A stretch of DNA of 64,000 bases from Paenibacillus tundrae (GCF_036884255.1 NZ_CP145605.1:2418001-2482000), one strand, 5' to 3'. Numbered from the stretch's first letter, positions 1 through 9,758 are shown. Program-made: numbers and translations. Notes: generated from the sequence alone by a model not told the origin.

Positions 1-1
1 T

Positions 2-694
2 GGACGCAGTATCGCGCTTGCTCTGGCGGAAGCGGGTGCCAACGTTGCCGTGAACTATGCAGGCAGCCAAGCGGCTGCTGAGGAGGTAGCGGAAGCGATC
101 CGTGCCAAAGGGGTCAAAGCAATTACCGTTCAGGCTAATGTGGGTCAGATGGACGAGGCTGAACAAATGGTCAAAGCCACGCTTGAAGAGTGGGGTAATG
201 TCGATATTCTTGTTAACAACGCTGGAATTACTCGTGATAACCTGATTATGCGTATGAAAGAAGAAGAGTTTGATCAGGTTATTGAGACGAATCTAAAAGG
301 TGTATTTAACTGCCTGAAGGCAGTTACGCGCCCGATGATGAAGCAGCGGTCAGGAAGAATTATTAATATTTCCTCTGTTGTAGGTGTACTTGGTAATGCA
401 GGTCAAGCTAACTATGTTGCTGCTAAGGCAGGCGTCATTGGTTTGACGAAAGCATCTGCTCGTGAACTCGCTTCACGAGGCATCACAGTGAACTGTGTTG
501 CACCAGGTTTCATTGAAACAGATATGACGAAAGAACTGTCCCAGGAATTGGTTGATGGCATGCTAAGTGGTATTCCATTGTCCCGTCTGGGTCAGCCGGA
601 TGAAATTGCTGGCGTCGTAACATTCTTGGCATCAGAAGCTTCATCTTATATGACAGGTCAGACACTTCATGTCGATGGCGGCATGTACATGTAA
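2..694 (+). CDS. fabG: 3-oxoacyl-[ACP] reductase FabG (5' end outside window)
   Basis: NADPH-dependent short-chain dehydrogenase that reduces 3-oxoacyl-ACP in the type II fatty acid elongation cycle. The reading frame is open from base 2, so the N-terminal glycine-rich cofactor motif lies largely before the window; the visible part begins in the first Rossmann unit ([17 protein letters not shown]). The NNAG motif, the catalytic serine (INISSVVG) and the YxxxK pair (Tyr codon near 413, Lys near 425) are all present, and the C-terminus ends in the usual GGMYM-type tail. It lies directly before acpP and fabF, the classic fab cluster order, which separates it from generic short-chain dehydrogenases. 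Only the missing start limits the call. Confidence 0.96.
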   Translation, partial: GRSIALALAEAGANVAVNYAGSQAAAEEVAEAIRAKGVKAITVQANVGQMDEAEQMVKATLEEWGNVDILVNNAGITRDNLIMRMKEEEFDQVIETNLKGVFNCLKAVTRPMMKQRSGRIINISSVVGVLGNAGQANYVAAKAGVIGLTKASARELASRGITVNCVAPGFIETDMTKELSQELVDGMLSGIPLSRLGQPDEIAGVVTFLASEASSYMTGQTLHVDGGMYM

Positions 695-845
695 TTCTTT
701 CCTGACGTGAATAATAGTCGGGGAACAGGCGCTGGACGATCCGAAATGCCGGAAAAAGGCCGGATTCCCCGGCCGGGAGCCGCATATGTCTTCTATGGCA
801 TTTTGCCTGCGATTCTCGTATAATACCAAGGAGGAGGTGAACCGG

Positions 846-1079
846 ATGTCCGATGTATTGGAGCGTGTAAAACGCATCGTCGTCGACCGCTTGGGCGCAG
901 ACGAAGCTGAAGTTACACTTGAAGCATCTTTCAAAGAAGATTTGGGTGCTGATTCTTTGGATGTAGTGGAATTGGTCATGGAATTGGAAGATGAATTCGA
1001 TTTGGAAATCTCTGATGAAGATGCAGAAAAAATCACGACCGTAGGTGAAGTTGTAAACTACATACAATCTCATACCTAA
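846..1079 (+). CDS. acpP: acyl carrier protein
   Basis: Small acidic carrier of growing acyl chains in fatty acid synthesis. The 77-residue product has the DSL phosphopantetheine site (Ser37 in [10 protein letters not shown]) and the usual four-helix acidic sequence. An upstream in-frame start at 786 exists, but a near-perfect ribosome binding site (AAGGAGGAGGTGA, about 829-841) sits just before ATG 846, and the protein then begins MSDVLERV as typical ACPs do. The 150 bases between fabG and acpP are GC-rich and can fold (GCCGG/CCGGC arms around 754-775); a TATAAT at 819-824 may be a -10 element but has no convincing -35. Confidence 0.97.
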   Translation: MSDVLERVKRIVVDRLGADEAEVTLEASFKEDLGADSLDVVELVMELEDEFDLEISDEDAEKITTVGEVVNYIQSHT

Positions 1080-1088
1080 AGTCAATTC

Positions 1089-1124
1089 AGTCCCGCACCT
1101 GTTTTCGAACAGGCGGGACTTCTC
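1089..1124 (+). terminator. terminator or attenuator after acpP
   Basis: The arms AGTCCCGC-CCTGTT and AACAGG-CGGGACT close on a TTCG tetraloop, giving a very stable hairpin 10 bases after the acpP stop. The tail is TCTCATC rather than a T run, so termination may be partial. Confidence 0.65.
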
Positions 1125-1147
1125 ATCATTCATTGGTTTTTCTCATT

Positions 1148-1211
1148 CCGCAGGTAGCGTAGGTTAAGTCAGGAATTCTTCTTGATTTCTTACGTGTCTC
1201 CTGCGGATTTT
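1148..1211 (+). promoter_or_regulatory. large-loop hairpin with T-rich tail in the fabF leader
   Basis: CCGCAGG (1148-1154) pairs perfectly with CCTGCGG (1200-1206), followed by ATTTTTC. It could be a second terminator for acpP or an attenuator 50 bases ahead of fabF. I see no FapR-like operator here. Confidence 0.4.
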
Positions 1212-1257
1212 TCACAAAAATACTTGCGTAAAGCAGTCGATATAGAGGTGAGTCGGT

Positions 1258-2496
1258 TTGAAACAAAGAGTAGTAATTACCGGAATGGGCGTAATGACAT
1301 CGCTCGGAAAAGATTTAGAGACGTTCTGGGGAAGTTTAATGGCAGGTAAGTCCGGAATCTCTCAGATTGAGGCATTTGATGTAAGTGAATATACTACTCA
1401 AATTGCTGCCGAAATCAAGGATTTCAACCCGGAAGAATATATGGATCGTAAGGACGCACGCAAAATGGATCGTTTTGTTCAGTTTGCTGTAGCTGCCGGC
1501 TTCAAAGCTGTGGAAGACAGCGGATTAAAAATTGACGAGAACATTGATGCAGAGCGTTTTGGTGTATCGATCGGATCGGGTATCGGTGGATTGGGTACTT
1601 GGGAAGATCAGCATAACGCATTGCTGCAAAAAGGCCCTAAACGTGTTAGCCCGTTCTTCATCCCAATGATGATTTCGAATATGGCTTCTGGTCAAATGTC
1701 GATCTCTCTTGGTGCAAAAGGACCGAACATTAACGTAGTAACTGCTTGTGCTACAGGAACACACTCCATTGGAGATTCCTTCAAGTTGATTGCTAACGGT
1801 GATGCAGATGCAATGATCTGTGGAGGAGCTGAAGCAACGATCCGTCCAACTGGACTTGCTGGTTTCTGTGCAATGCGTGCGATGTCTACACGTAATGATG
1901 ATCCAGCTCATTCTAGCCGTCCGTTTGATACGGGACGTGATGGATTCGTTATGGGTGAAGGTGCTGGTATTCTGATTTTGGAATCACTGGAACACGCTCA
2001 AAAACGTGGTGCACGTATCTATGGTGAAGTCATTGGTTACGGATTGACTGGGGATGCACATCACATGACAGAACCAGATCCAGATGGAGCAGCTCGTTGT
2101 ATGAAGATGGCGCTTCGCAATGCAGGTATTGAACCTGAAGAAGTGGACTATATCAATGCTCACGGAACATCCACACCTGTAGGTGACCGCTCAGAGACGC
2201 TGGCAATCAAGAAAGCGTTTGGAGATCATGCGTACAGGCTGGCTGTGAGTTCCACTAAATCGATGACGGGTCACATGCTTGGTGCTGCTGGTGGGGTTGA
2301 AGCGGTAATCTGTGGATTGTCTCTGACACATCAGACACTTGCTCCAACGATCAATCTGGAGAACCAAGATCCAGAATGTGATCTTGACTATGTACCAAAT
2401 GTTCCGCGTCAAACGAAAGTTAATATTGCAATGTCCAATTCATTTGGATTCGGCGGTCACAATGCCACCATTATTCTCAAAAAATTTGAAGCATAA
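1258..2496 (+). CDS. fabF: beta-ketoacyl-ACP synthase II
   Basis: Condensing enzyme that elongates acyl-ACP with malonyl-ACP. The 412-residue thiolase-fold product is of normal length and has the Cys-His-His catalytic set: Cys164 in VTACATGTH, His in [11 protein letters not shown] and His in [12 protein letters not shown], plus the GFGGHN C-terminal motif. The start is TTG at 1258 behind GAGGTGAG. It is followed 14 bases later by rnc, an arrangement also seen in other Firmicutes. Confidence 0.97.
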   Translation: MKQRVVITGMGVMTSLGKDLETFWGSLMAGKSGISQIEAFDVSEYTTQIAAEIKDFNPEEYMDRKDARKMDRFVQFAVAAGFKAVEDSGLKIDENIDAERFGVSIGSGIGGLGTWEDQHNALLQKGPKRVSPFFIPMMISNMASGQMSISLGAKGPNINVVTACATGTHSIGDSFKLIANGDADAMICGGAEATIRPTGLAGFCAMRAMSTRNDDPAHSSRPFDTGRDGFVMGEGAGILILESLEHAQKRGARIYGEVIGYGLTGDAHHMTEPDPDGAARCMKMALRNAGIEPEEVDYINAHGTSTPVGDRSETLAIKKAFGDHAYRLAVSSTKSMTGHMLGAAGGVEAVICGLSLTHQTLAPTINLENQDPECDLDYVPNVPRQTKVNIAMSNSFGFGGHNATIILKKFEA

Positions 2497-2510
2497 GGGG
2501 CTAGTTCAAT

Positions 2511-3209
2511 TTGAGTGAAGATCTGAAGCAATTACAGCACAAACTTCAAATCAAATTTGACAACAGGCAGCTTTTAAAACAAGCGTTTACCCATGCTTCG
2601 TATGTAAACGAACACCGGTTCAGTCAGCATCAGGATAACGAACGCTTGGAGTTTCTAGGCGATGCGGTATTGGAGTTGACTGTTTCGGAATACTTGTATC
2701 ATTTGTATCCTAACCGTCCGGAAGGTGAACTAACGAAGCTGCGGGCATCTATTGTCTGTGAACCTTCCCTTGTCAAATTTGCTGAAGCATTGGGTTTTGG
2801 ACAGTATGTACTTCTTGGAAAAGGTGAGGAACTGACTGGAGGACGGACGCGGCCAGCGCTGCTAGCTGATGTGTTTGAATCCTTCATCGGTGCATTATAT
2901 CTGGATCAGGGACTGGAACCGGTTAGGACGTTTCTGGATCAGCATGTATTTCCGTTAATTGTTCTGGGCGGCAAGTTGCAAATGAGCGATTACAAAACGG
3001 AGTTGCAGGAACTCACACAGCATCACAATATGGGATCTTTGGAATATCGAATTGTTGAAGAACGGGGTCCTGCCCATGAAAGGGAGTTTGTCTCCGAGGT
3101 CCATATGGGTCAAGAACGGCTTGGCAGAGGTACAGGACGTTCCAAAAAAGAAGCTGAACAGCAGGCTGCATCAGCAGCGCTGGAACGATTGAAGCTTCCG
3201 GAAGCCTGA
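2511..3209 (+). CDS. rnc: ribonuclease III
   Basis: Double-strand-specific endoribonuclease for rRNA precursor and structured RNA processing. The 232-residue product has the catalytic signature [11 protein letters not shown] (residues 44-54), the second acidic cluster around [12 protein letters not shown], and a C-terminal double-stranded RNA binding domain (about 160-228, ending with the [12 protein letters not shown] helix). The start is TTG 2511, placed just after the fabF stop with AAGGGG as ribosome binding site. A strong terminator follows at 3239, so rnc ends the fab unit. Confidence 0.96.
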   Translation: MSEDLKQLQHKLQIKFDNRQLLKQAFTHASYVNEHRFSQHQDNERLEFLGDAVLELTVSEYLYHLYPNRPEGELTKLRASIVCEPSLVKFAEALGFGQYVLLGKGEELTGGRTRPALLADVFESFIGALYLDQGLEPVRTFLDQHVFPLIVLGGKLQMSDYKTELQELTQHHNMGSLEYRIVEERGPAHEREFVSEVHMGQERLGRGTGRSKKEAEQQAASAALERLKLPEA

Positions 3210-3238
3210 GGCTTTACCGATAGCGCATAGACAAACGA

Positions 3239-3310
3239 AGAGCAAAGAGCAGCCCCGCGGGTCCGCCCCGGCGGAATGATTAGCCGGACTGCTTTTTGCT
3301 CTTTTTTTTG
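3239..3310 (+). terminator. intrinsic terminator of the fab-rnc unit
   Basis: AGAGCAAAGAGCAG (3239-3252) pairs with CTGCTTTTTGCTCT (3289-3302) with one mismatch, and eight T residues follow. A GC-rich inner hairpin lies between the arms. Confidence 0.88.
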
Positions 3311-3398
3311 TAAAGAGAGGTTAGGGTGCAGTTTCCCCTAATTCAAGGATATGCGCTGCAACAACTGAAATTTGCAAGAGGAGGTGACGGGAAGCCCT

Positions 3399-6300
3399 AT
3401 GTTTCTTAAACGTATTGAACTGGGTGGATTCAAGTCATTCGCCGACAAAACAGAGATGGAATTCGTTCGTGGCATAACTGCGGTTGTGGGCCCGAACGGT
3501 AGTGGGAAAAGTAATATATCTGACGGAATTCGCTGGGTATTGGGGGAGCAAAGTGCTAAATCACTACGTGGTGGCAAAATGGAAGATATTATTTTTGCTG
3601 GTAGTGATGCGCGAAAAGCCGTCAATTATGGTGAAGTTTCATTAACCCTCGATAACGAGGATCATGCGCTTGCCTTAGATTTTGGTGAGGTGACCGTGAC
3701 ACGTCGTGTACATCGTAGCGGAGATAGTGAATATTTTATTAATAAGCAATCATGTCGTTTGAAAGATATTACAGAATTGTTCATGGATACAGGGATCGGT
3801 AAAGAAGCCTACTCGATTATTGGACAGGGACGAATTGAAGAGATTCTAAGTACCCGGTCAGAGGATCGCAGGGGGATCTTCGAAGAGGCATCTGGTATCG
3901 TCAAATATAAATCTCGTAAACGGGATGCTACACGCAAGCTGGATGAAACAGAGCAAAATTTGCTGCGGATTCATGACCTCGTTACTGAACTAGAAGATCA
4001 GATTGGCCCGCTCAGAGAACAGTCGGAGAAGGCAATTCACTATAAGGAATTACGGAGTCAGTTGAAATCTCAAGAAATTTCGATGTATGTGTATCAGATT
4101 GAACAAATCCATGCTTCCTGGAGCAAGGCTAATGAACGTTTACAATCGTTAAAACAGGAAGAGGTTGGTCTCGCTGCAATTGTCTCAACACATGATGCAA
4201 AGCTAGAGAGCGATCGTAATGCGTTACGTACGCTCGAAGCTGAGACGGAGCGACTGCAATCGGAGCTCCTACAATTCAGTGAAGCAACCGAGAAGAGTGA
4301 AGGACACGGAGAATTATTAAAAGAACGAGCACGCAATCTGCAAACAAACCATGAGCAATTGACCGTGACAGTTGCAGCCAGTGAAGAAAAGCACCGCGAG
4401 CGTGAGGCTGAGTTGCTCTCTCTTCGTGAGAAGTTCGCTAAGCTGGAGAAAGAACTTACGGATGTGAGAAACAGCCTGTCCGAGGAAGAGGCGAAGCTCA
4501 TTGGGGTGACTGGAGGTATCAGTCAACAGCAAGAGGAGAGTCTCAAAGGTAATTTGCTCGAATTAATGAATCAGATGGCGCAGACACGAAACGAAATTCG
4601 TTATGTGGATCAGCAAAAGGAAACGCTGGAACGACGCATGAGTCGTGCATCCGAAGAATCTGGCAAATGGGAAGGGCAAAAGGAAACGTTAGAGCAGCGT
4701 AAAGCGGAAATCGAGAAAAAGGTTGCACGTCTGGGCAAGGAAATTAGTGAACTTCGCGGTGGATACATTACCGAGAGTGAACGACTTCAATCCTTGCAGA
4801 AGCTGCTGGAAGAGAGTCGGGGAACCGTTCGGAAATGGGAGCAAAAGCGTGAAGCTCAAGTTTCCAGACGTGATACGATGAAAGAAATGCAGGATGATTT
4901 TGATGGATTTATGCTCGGCGTTAAAGAAGTGCTGAAGGCGTCCCGTAAAGGTACACTGAGCGGGGTTCATGGCGCGGTGGCTGAGCTGATCAAAGTGCCT
5001 GAAAAGATTGAACTTGCGGTAGAGACGGCGATGGGTGCGTCTGTGCAACATATCGTCATGGAGAATGAATCGGTCTCCAGGCAGGCGATTTCTTTCCTGA
5101 AGCAACGTCAACTAGGTAGAGCTACATTCCTACCCCTTGATGTCATTCGTCCTCGTACCATTGGTGCTAATGAGCGCTCGATGATTGAAGGTATGGATGG
5201 ATTTGTGGGTATTGGTGCCGATCTGGTTCAGTATGATTCAACGTATGCCTCGATTATCGGTAGCCTACTTGGTAATGTCATCATTGCGGAAACGCTGGAG
5301 GTTGCGAATAAGATTGCTGCACGGTGTCAATATCGCTTCCGAGTAGTTACCCTTGAAGGTGACGTGGTTAACGCAGGCGGTTCCATGACAGGGGGAAGCC
5401 AGCACAAGAAAAACGGCAGTTTGCTCAGCCGTAAACGGCAACTGGATCAGTTGGATCAAGACATTGTGGATACCGAAAACCAGATCGTCAAATTGCACCG
5501 CAGTGTAGAAGATGTCAAAGCACAGTTGGAGCAGTGCCAGGACAAGCTGGATGAGCTGCGACAGTCTGGTGATGATACACGTAATGCGGAACAACAGGCA
5601 TCAATGGAAATGAAGCAGGTTGAGCATGAGCTTCGTCATGTACTGGAGCAGGTTGCTGTAGCCGGTCAAGAGAAGAGTGGATTCAAAGAAGAGATTCAAG
5701 AGATGGACAATGCTCGTGCGGTCGCTGTCCAGAAGCTTGCGCAGCTTGAAGAGGAAGAGAAGGCGACGCATCGTGCTATCCACGCTGCTGAATTCGCGCG
5801 TAAGGCCAATGAATCTGCCAAAGAGGAATTGCAGAGCCAATTGACGGAGCTGAAAGTGCGGGAAGGTAAGCTGGATCAAGAGCGTTATTCCAATGAAGAG
5901 CAGCTACGTCGTCTGGAACGTGAGGTCGAGTCCCTCGTGAAGGAACTTCGTCAGAATCGTACTTTGCTCGCTTCGATGGAAGCGGATTTGAAGAAAACAC
6001 AGCTTGAGAGTGTTACGCAGATTGAGAATCTGAATGAGTACAAGCTGAAGAAAACGGAAGCTTCTCAGGAGCTAGATTTCAAGCGAGCTGCTCGAAGTCA
6101 GTTGTCGAAGAAGCTAGAGCTTGCGGAAAGTGAAACAAAGGAACAGCGTACACAGCTCAAAGCAGTGGAAGAGCAGATGCGTCAGACCGAGATTTCCGTG
6201 AACAGGCTTGATGTTGAGCTAGAAAATATTTTGCGTAAATTGACCGATGAGTATGAGCTCGGATATGAACTGGCTAAAGAGCGTTACCCTGTACCAGAGG

Positions 6301-6968
6301 ATGTAGAAAGCACACAGGCTGAGGTACAGAAGCTCAAACGAAGTATATCTGCACTTGGTGAGGTCAATCTGGGAGCCATTGAAGAATTCCAGCGTGTCAA
6401 TGAACGATACGAGTTTCTCAGTGAACAGAAGAATGACCTGGTCGAGGCCAAAACAACCTTGTATCAAGTTATCCGTGAGATGGAAGACGAGATGGCTAAG
6501 CGTTTCAAATCAACGTTTGATGCGATTCGCCGTGAATTCGGCACCGTATTCTCCAAATTGTTTGGTGGTGGACGCGCGGATCTCGTCCTAATGGATCCTG
6601 AGCGAATGTTGGATACGGGAATAGATATCGTAGCTCAGCCACCAGGCAAAAAGCTGCAAAATTTGCAACTATTGTCCGGGGGAGAGCGAGCGCTCACAGC
6701 CATGGCATTGCTGTTTGCCATCCTGCATGTTAAACCCGTGCCGTTCTGTGTTCTTGATGAGGTAGAAGCTGCACTGGATGAAGCGAATGTTGTTCGTTTT
6801 GCTCAATATCTACGTGAATTCTCCGAACAGACCCAATTTATCGTGGTGACACACCGCAAGGGCACGATGGAGGAGGCTGACGTTCTCTATGGCGTTACGA
6901 TGGAAGAGGGCGGCGTGTCCAAGCTCGTTTCCGTTAAGCTGGAGGACGAGGAAGCGGAGATCGCATAG
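3399..6968 (+). CDS. smc: chromosome segregation ATPase SMC
   Basis: Condensin ATPase that compacts and segregates the nucleoid. The 1189-residue product has the full SMC layout: Walker A GPNGSGKSN (31-39), a long coiled coil, a hinge roughly at 510-665 (ending in the GGSMTGGS region), a second coiled coil, then the signature LSGGERALTAMALLF and Walker B VLDEVEAALDEANV. ATG 3399 is chosen over the longer TTG frame at 3372 because AAGAGGAGGTGAC lies at the right distance and the protein then starts MFLKRIELGGFKSFA, as SMC proteins do. The ftsY gene follows after a 255-base gap that carries a repeat element. Confidence 0.97.
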   Translation: MFLKRIELGGFKSFADKTEMEFVRGITAVVGPNGSGKSNISDGIRWVLGEQSAKSLRGGKMEDIIFAGSDARKAVNYGEVSLTLDNEDHALALDFGEVTVTRRVHRSGDSEYFINKQSCRLKDITELFMDTGIGKEAYSIIGQGRIEEILSTRSEDRRGIFEEASGIVKYKSRKRDATRKLDETEQNLLRIHDLVTELEDQIGPLREQSEKAIHYKELRSQLKSQEISMYVYQIEQIHASWSKANERLQSLKQEEVGLAAIVSTHDAKLESDRNALRTLEAETERLQSELLQFSEATEKSEGHGELLKERARNLQTNHEQLTVTVAASEEKHREREAELLSLREKFAKLEKELTDVRNSLSEEEAKLIGVTGGISQQQEESLKGNLLELMNQMAQTRNEIRYVDQQKETLERRMSRASEESGKWEGQKETLEQRKAEIEKKVARLGKEISELRGGYITESERLQSLQKLLEESRGTVRKWEQKREAQVSRRDTMKEMQDDFDGFMLGVKEVLKASRKGTLSGVHGAVAELIKVPEKIELAVETAMGASVQHIVMENESVSRQAISFLKQRQLGRATFLPLDVIRPRTIGANERSMIEGMDGFVGIGADLVQYDSTYASIIGSLLGNVIIAETLEVANKIAARCQYRFRVVTLEGDVVNAGGSMTGGSQHKKNGSLLSRKRQLDQLDQDIVDTENQIVKLHRSVEDVKAQLEQCQDKLDELRQSGDDTRNAEQQASMEMKQVEHELRHVLEQVAVAGQEKSGFKEEIQEMDNARAVAVQKLAQLEEEEKATHRAIHAAEFARKANESAKEELQSQLTELKVREGKLDQERYSNEEQLRRLEREVESLVKELRQNRTLLASMEADLKKTQLESVTQIENLNEYKLKKTEASQELDFKRAARSQLSKKLELAESETKEQRTQLKAVEEQMRQTEISVNRLDVELENILRKLTDEYELGYELAKERYPVPEDVESTQAEVQKLKRSISALGEVNLGAIEEFQRVNERYEFLSEQKNDLVEAKTTLYQVIREMEDEMAKRFKSTFDAIRREFGTVFSKLFGGGRADLVLMDPERMLDTGIDIVAQPPGKKLQNLQLLSGGERALTAMALLFAILHVKPVPFCVLDEVEAALDEANVVRFAQYLREFSEQTQFIVVTHRKGTMEEADVLYGVTMEEGGVSKLVSVKLEDEEAEIA

Positions 6969-6984
6969 ACGGTTAAACTAGGTC

Positions 6985-7134
6985 GTGTCTGAAAACTCGC
7001 TGAAGTGCATCTTTTCCCCTTTTCGCCCCCTGCTGCGTCACTTTCCCTTGACGTGCCCCGGCACGCCTGCGGAAAACTTCCTGGCTTGGAACGAAAATTC
7101 GGCAAAATCTGCTTCCTTCGGAGTTTTCAGACAC
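6985..7134. repeat. 150-bp palindromic-ended intergenic repeat, family A copy 1
   Basis: The element is bounded by perfect 14-base inverted ends, GTGTCTGAAAACTC (6985-6998) and GAGTTTTCAGACAC (7121-7134). Its interior is GC-rich (a CCCCGGCACG region) and ends in a block AAATTCGGCAAAATCTG. A diverged relative of the interior is found at about 22081-22210. No protein is encoded and no clear target duplication flanks it. It looks like a MITE or REP-type element. Confidence 0.7.
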
Positions 7135-7223
7135 TCCCTAAAAAGAGCTCTATGAAGTATAGGCAACATTACAGGTGGTCTATTATAAATGAAGTATGAC
7201 TATGCACACGATGGAGGGGCTTT

Positions 7224-8225
7224 ATGAGTTTTTTTAAGAAGCTGAGAGATAGCATTGCTAGCAAAACGGAGTCGGTTACGAAACAGTTTAAGGAAGGACT
7301 CGAAAAGACACGCAAAGAGTTTGTTGAGAAAGTATCCGACCTTATGGTTAGACGCAAAAAAATCGACGAAGAATTCTACGAAGAATTGGAAGAAATTCTA
7401 ATTGGAGCCGACGTTGGCGTTAACACCGTCATGAATCTCATTGATGAATTACGCGTTGAGGTCAAAAAGCGTAAGATTGAGGACGCAGCTGAGCTACAAC
7501 CGGTACTTTCTGAGAAACTAACCGATTTGTTACGTGGGGAACAAAATAATGAATTAAAGCTAAATCCGAATGGGATTACGGTTATTTTATTTGTTGGCGT
7601 TAACGGTGTTGGAAAAACAACGACCATTGGTAAACTGGCGCATCGTTACAAACAGCAGGGCAAAAAAGTCATTATGGCAGCAGGGGATACATTCCGTGCT
7701 GGTGCAATCGAACAGTTAGAGGTTTGGGGACAACGTGCTGGAGTGGAAGTCATTAAGCAGCAAGCGGGTTCTGATCCGGCGGCAGTTATGTTTGATGCTG
7801 TGCAAGCGGCTAAACAACGTAACGCGGATATTTTGCTCTGCGACACAGCTGGTCGACTGCAAAATAAATCCAACCTGATGGAAGAGTTGAACAAAATTTA
7901 TCGTGTTATTCAGCGTGAAATTCCGGATGCTCCACATGAGGTGTTGATGGTGCTTGATGCAACGACAGGACAAAACGCCCTGAATCAAGCGAAACTGTTT
8001 GGAGAGAAAAGTGGCGTGACAGGACTCGTACTAACGAAGCTTGATGGTACAGCTAAGGGAGGGATCGTGGTTGCGATTCGCCAAGAGTTGGACTTGCCCG
8101 TGAAAATGGTAGGTTTGGGTGAGAAAATGGAGGATCTGCAGCCATTCGACTCTGAACAGTTTGTACATGCATTGTTTGCTGGGCTGATTCAGGAACAGGT
8201 AGAAGAAGGCTCCACTGAAGAGTAA
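7224..8225 (+). CDS. ftsY: signal recognition particle receptor FtsY
   Basis: SRP receptor GTPase that docks ribosome-nascent chain complexes at the membrane. The 333-residue product has a short charged N-terminal A region (about 1-45), the four-helix N domain, and a G domain with GVNGVGKTTT (125-134), DTAGRLQNK, TKLDGTAKGG and a final GLGEKMEDLQPF motif. The start ATG 7224 follows GATGGAGGGG. The SRP partner ffh lies downstream, separated only by trhA and ylxM. Confidence 0.97.
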   Translation: MSFFKKLRDSIASKTESVTKQFKEGLEKTRKEFVEKVSDLMVRRKKIDEEFYEELEEILIGADVGVNTVMNLIDELRVEVKKRKIEDAAELQPVLSEKLTDLLRGEQNNELKLNPNGITVILFVGVNGVGKTTTIGKLAHRYKQQGKKVIMAAGDTFRAGAIEQLEVWGQRAGVEVIKQQAGSDPAAVMFDAVQAAKQRNADILLCDTAGRLQNKSNLMEELNKIYRVIQREIPDAPHEVLMVLDATTGQNALNQAKLFGEKSGVTGLVLTKLDGTAKGGIVVAIRQELDLPVKMVGLGEKMEDLQPFDSEQFVHALFAGLIQEQVEEGSTEE

Positions 8226-8292
8226 ATCTCTATCAACGGATTGGTTAGACAGAAACAACATTTTTGGAACACAAACGTAACGTATACATGAC

Positions 8293-8343
8293 CCTATTGC
8301 CGTTGATAAGCGTATGCTCTACATGTTTATCTACGGCAATAGG
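8293..8343. promoter_or_regulatory. 17-bp inverted repeat abutting a TATAAT before trhA
   Basis: CCTATTGCCGTTGATAA (8293-8309) and TTATCTACGGCAATAGG (8327-8343) match at 16 of 17 positions with a 17-base loop. No T run follows. A TATAAT at 8346-8351 begins two bases after the right arm, so the structure may be an operator for trhA, a terminator of ftsY, or both. Confidence 0.55.
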
Positions 8344-8395
8344 TGTATAATGGAATAAATGTGAACTTAAAAAAGGGTTAGAAAGGACGGTTGAT

Positions 8396-9043
8396 ATGGC
8401 CAATACCTATACCTATTCCCGCCGTGAAGAAGTCGCTAACGCAGTAACTCATGGGATCGGTGCTGCGCTTAGTGTGGCTGCATTGGTACTATTAATTGTA
8501 TTCTCCAGCATGAAAGGTACGGCATGGCATGTGGTTAGTTTCACGATCTATGGAATCACGATGCTTATGCTCTACACCAACTCAACGTTGGTACACGCAC
8601 TTAAAGAGGGTAAAGCCAAAGATTTATTTGAGTTTTTTGACCACTCCTCTATTTATTTGTTTATCGCAGGAACGTATACGCCCTTCTTATTCGTTGCTGT
8701 CCGTGGGACACTTGGGTGGACGTTATTTGGAGTCATTTGGGGTATCGCATTATTCGGCGTAATCTTCAAGGCGTTCTTTACGAAAAAGTTTCTGTTTATG
8801 TCCACGATCTTCTATATTGCTATGGGCTGGCTCATCGTCATTGCTTGGCAACCGCTTGTAGCTGCAATTCCTTCAGGAGGAATCGTGTTATTGGTAACGG
8901 GTGGACTGATGTACACGCTTGGAACGCTGTTCTATGTGTGGCGTGGATTCCCGTATCATCATGCCATCTGGCATTTGTTTGTACTGGCAGGCAGCATTCT
9001 TCACTTCTTCGCCGTACTTTTATATCTTACACCTCTACGATAG
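8396..9043 (+). CDS. trhA: hemolysin III family (YqfA/TrhA) membrane protein
   Basis: Predicted seven-helix integral membrane protein of the hemolysin III/PAQR-like family; the name reflects the family, and haemolytic activity cannot be assumed. The 215-residue product has the conserved N-terminal motif around NAVTHGIGAALS, a central HSSIYLFIAGTYTPF motif, and the C-terminal YHHAIWHLFVLAGSILHFF block with the conserved histidines. The start ATG 8396 follows GAAAGGACGG. It interrupts the usual ftsY-ylxM-ffh order and probably has its own promoter next to the inverted repeat at 8293. Confidence 0.88.
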   Translation: MANTYTYSRREEVANAVTHGIGAALSVAALVLLIVFSSMKGTAWHVVSFTIYGITMLMLYTNSTLVHALKEGKAKDLFEFFDHSSIYLFIAGTYTPFLFVAVRGTLGWTLFGVIWGIALFGVIFKAFFTKKFLFMSTIFYIAMGWLIVIAWQPLVAAIPSGGIVLLVTGGLMYTLGTLFYVWRGFPYHHAIWHLFVLAGSILHFFAVLLYLTPLR

Positions 9044-9074
9044 TAACAATGAACGAATCAGCTCTTTTTAGATA

Positions 9075-9103
9075 GTGTTCAAAAAGCCGCCCTTATTGAA
9101 CAC
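9075..9103. repeat. short GTGTTCAA/TTGAACAC palindrome
   Basis: Perfect 8-base arms (9075-9082 and 9096-9103) around AAAGCCGCCCTTA. The ends resemble those of the 166-bp repeat at 11784-11949, so this may be an internally deleted relative; alternatively it is a weak terminator of trhA. Confidence 0.5.
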
Positions 9104-9254
9104 TCATTCTATAAATAGGAGGGGTTCGTTTTTTGTTTGGAGAGTAGTGATGTAAAAGAAGGATATAAGTGGCTTGGATATTGATTATTTCACCTTATTT
9201 TTGAGTAGTTTTATGCCTTGAATATAGCAATTTTATTGTGACAAGTATTTTTGC

Positions 9255-9283
9255 TTGACATCCTGATTTCTTTTCGGTATTAT
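9255..9283 (+). promoter_or_regulatory. sigma-A promoter for ylxM-ffh
   Basis: Consensus TTGACA (9255-9260), a 17-base spacer and TATTAT (9278-9283), about 55 bases before the ylxM start. This is one of the strongest promoter matches in the window. Confidence 0.78.
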
Positions 9284-9338
9284 TAGGAACGTTGCAAGAG
9301 TGTAAAGTGTTTTTCCTTGACGAAGGGAGTGCCCCGAT

Positions 9339-9689
9339 ATGAGTCAAGAAAATCGGCTTGAGAAGACAAACCGAATTAACTTGCTGTTTGCTTTTTATGA
9401 ACGTTTACTGACAGAGAAGCAACAGACCTTTTTAAAGTATTACTTTCATGATGATTTCTCGCTCGGTGAAATTGCATCCGAGTTCGAGATCAGCCGCCAG
9501 GCGGTATACGAGCATATCAAGCGTGCCGAACAAGTGCTTGAAAATTACGAAAGCAAGCTTGGCTTGTTAGAAAAGCATGAGCGTCGCAATCGTAATCTTG
9601 AAGATTTGCAAAATGCATTGGAAGACATCGGTGTCTCCATTGATAACAACAAACCAATAAACGATATTGTTCAGCAGCTTAGAGAATAG
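9339..9689 (+). CDS. ylxM: YlxM/p13 family helix-turn-helix protein
   Basis: Putative DNA-binding protein of the YlxM/p13 family, genetically linked to SRP in Firmicutes. The 116-residue product begins MSQENRLEKTNRINLLFAFYERLLTEKQ and contains a sigma-70 region 4-like helix-turn-helix (FSLGEIASEFEISRQAVYEHIKRAE, about 47-71), followed by a coiled C-terminal helix. The start ATG 9339 follows GAAGGGAG. It is placed 69 bases before ffh, the conserved position, and is probably cotranscribed with it. Confidence 0.92.
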   Translation: MSQENRLEKTNRINLLFAFYERLLTEKQQTFLKYYFHDDFSLGEIASEFEISRQAVYEHIKRAEQVLENYESKLGLLEKHERRNRNLEDLQNALEDIGVSIDNNKPINDIVQQLRE

Positions 9690-9758
9690 AACCATTTTGA
9701 GCACTGAACGAAACGTAACGATCTTACAAACAGTATTACAGCTTAAGGAGGTGGGATC

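Noticed and set aside
510..1133. 207-codon minus-strand ORF over acpP
   Set aside because: It overlaps the certain genes fabG and acpP on the other strand, has no ribosome binding site and resembles no family.
5776..6000. Short minus-strand ORFs over the smc coiled coil
   Set aside because: Shadow frames over a repetitive heptad-coding region; the smc frame is continuous and complete.
6985..7134. Terminator of smc
   Set aside because: The inverted ends are 122 bases apart with no T run, and the interior has a relative elsewhere in the window, which fits a repeat better than a terminator.
8529..9075. Alternate + frames over trhA as sign of a frameshift
   Set aside because: The trhA frame is intact for 215 residues with conserved motifs at both ends.
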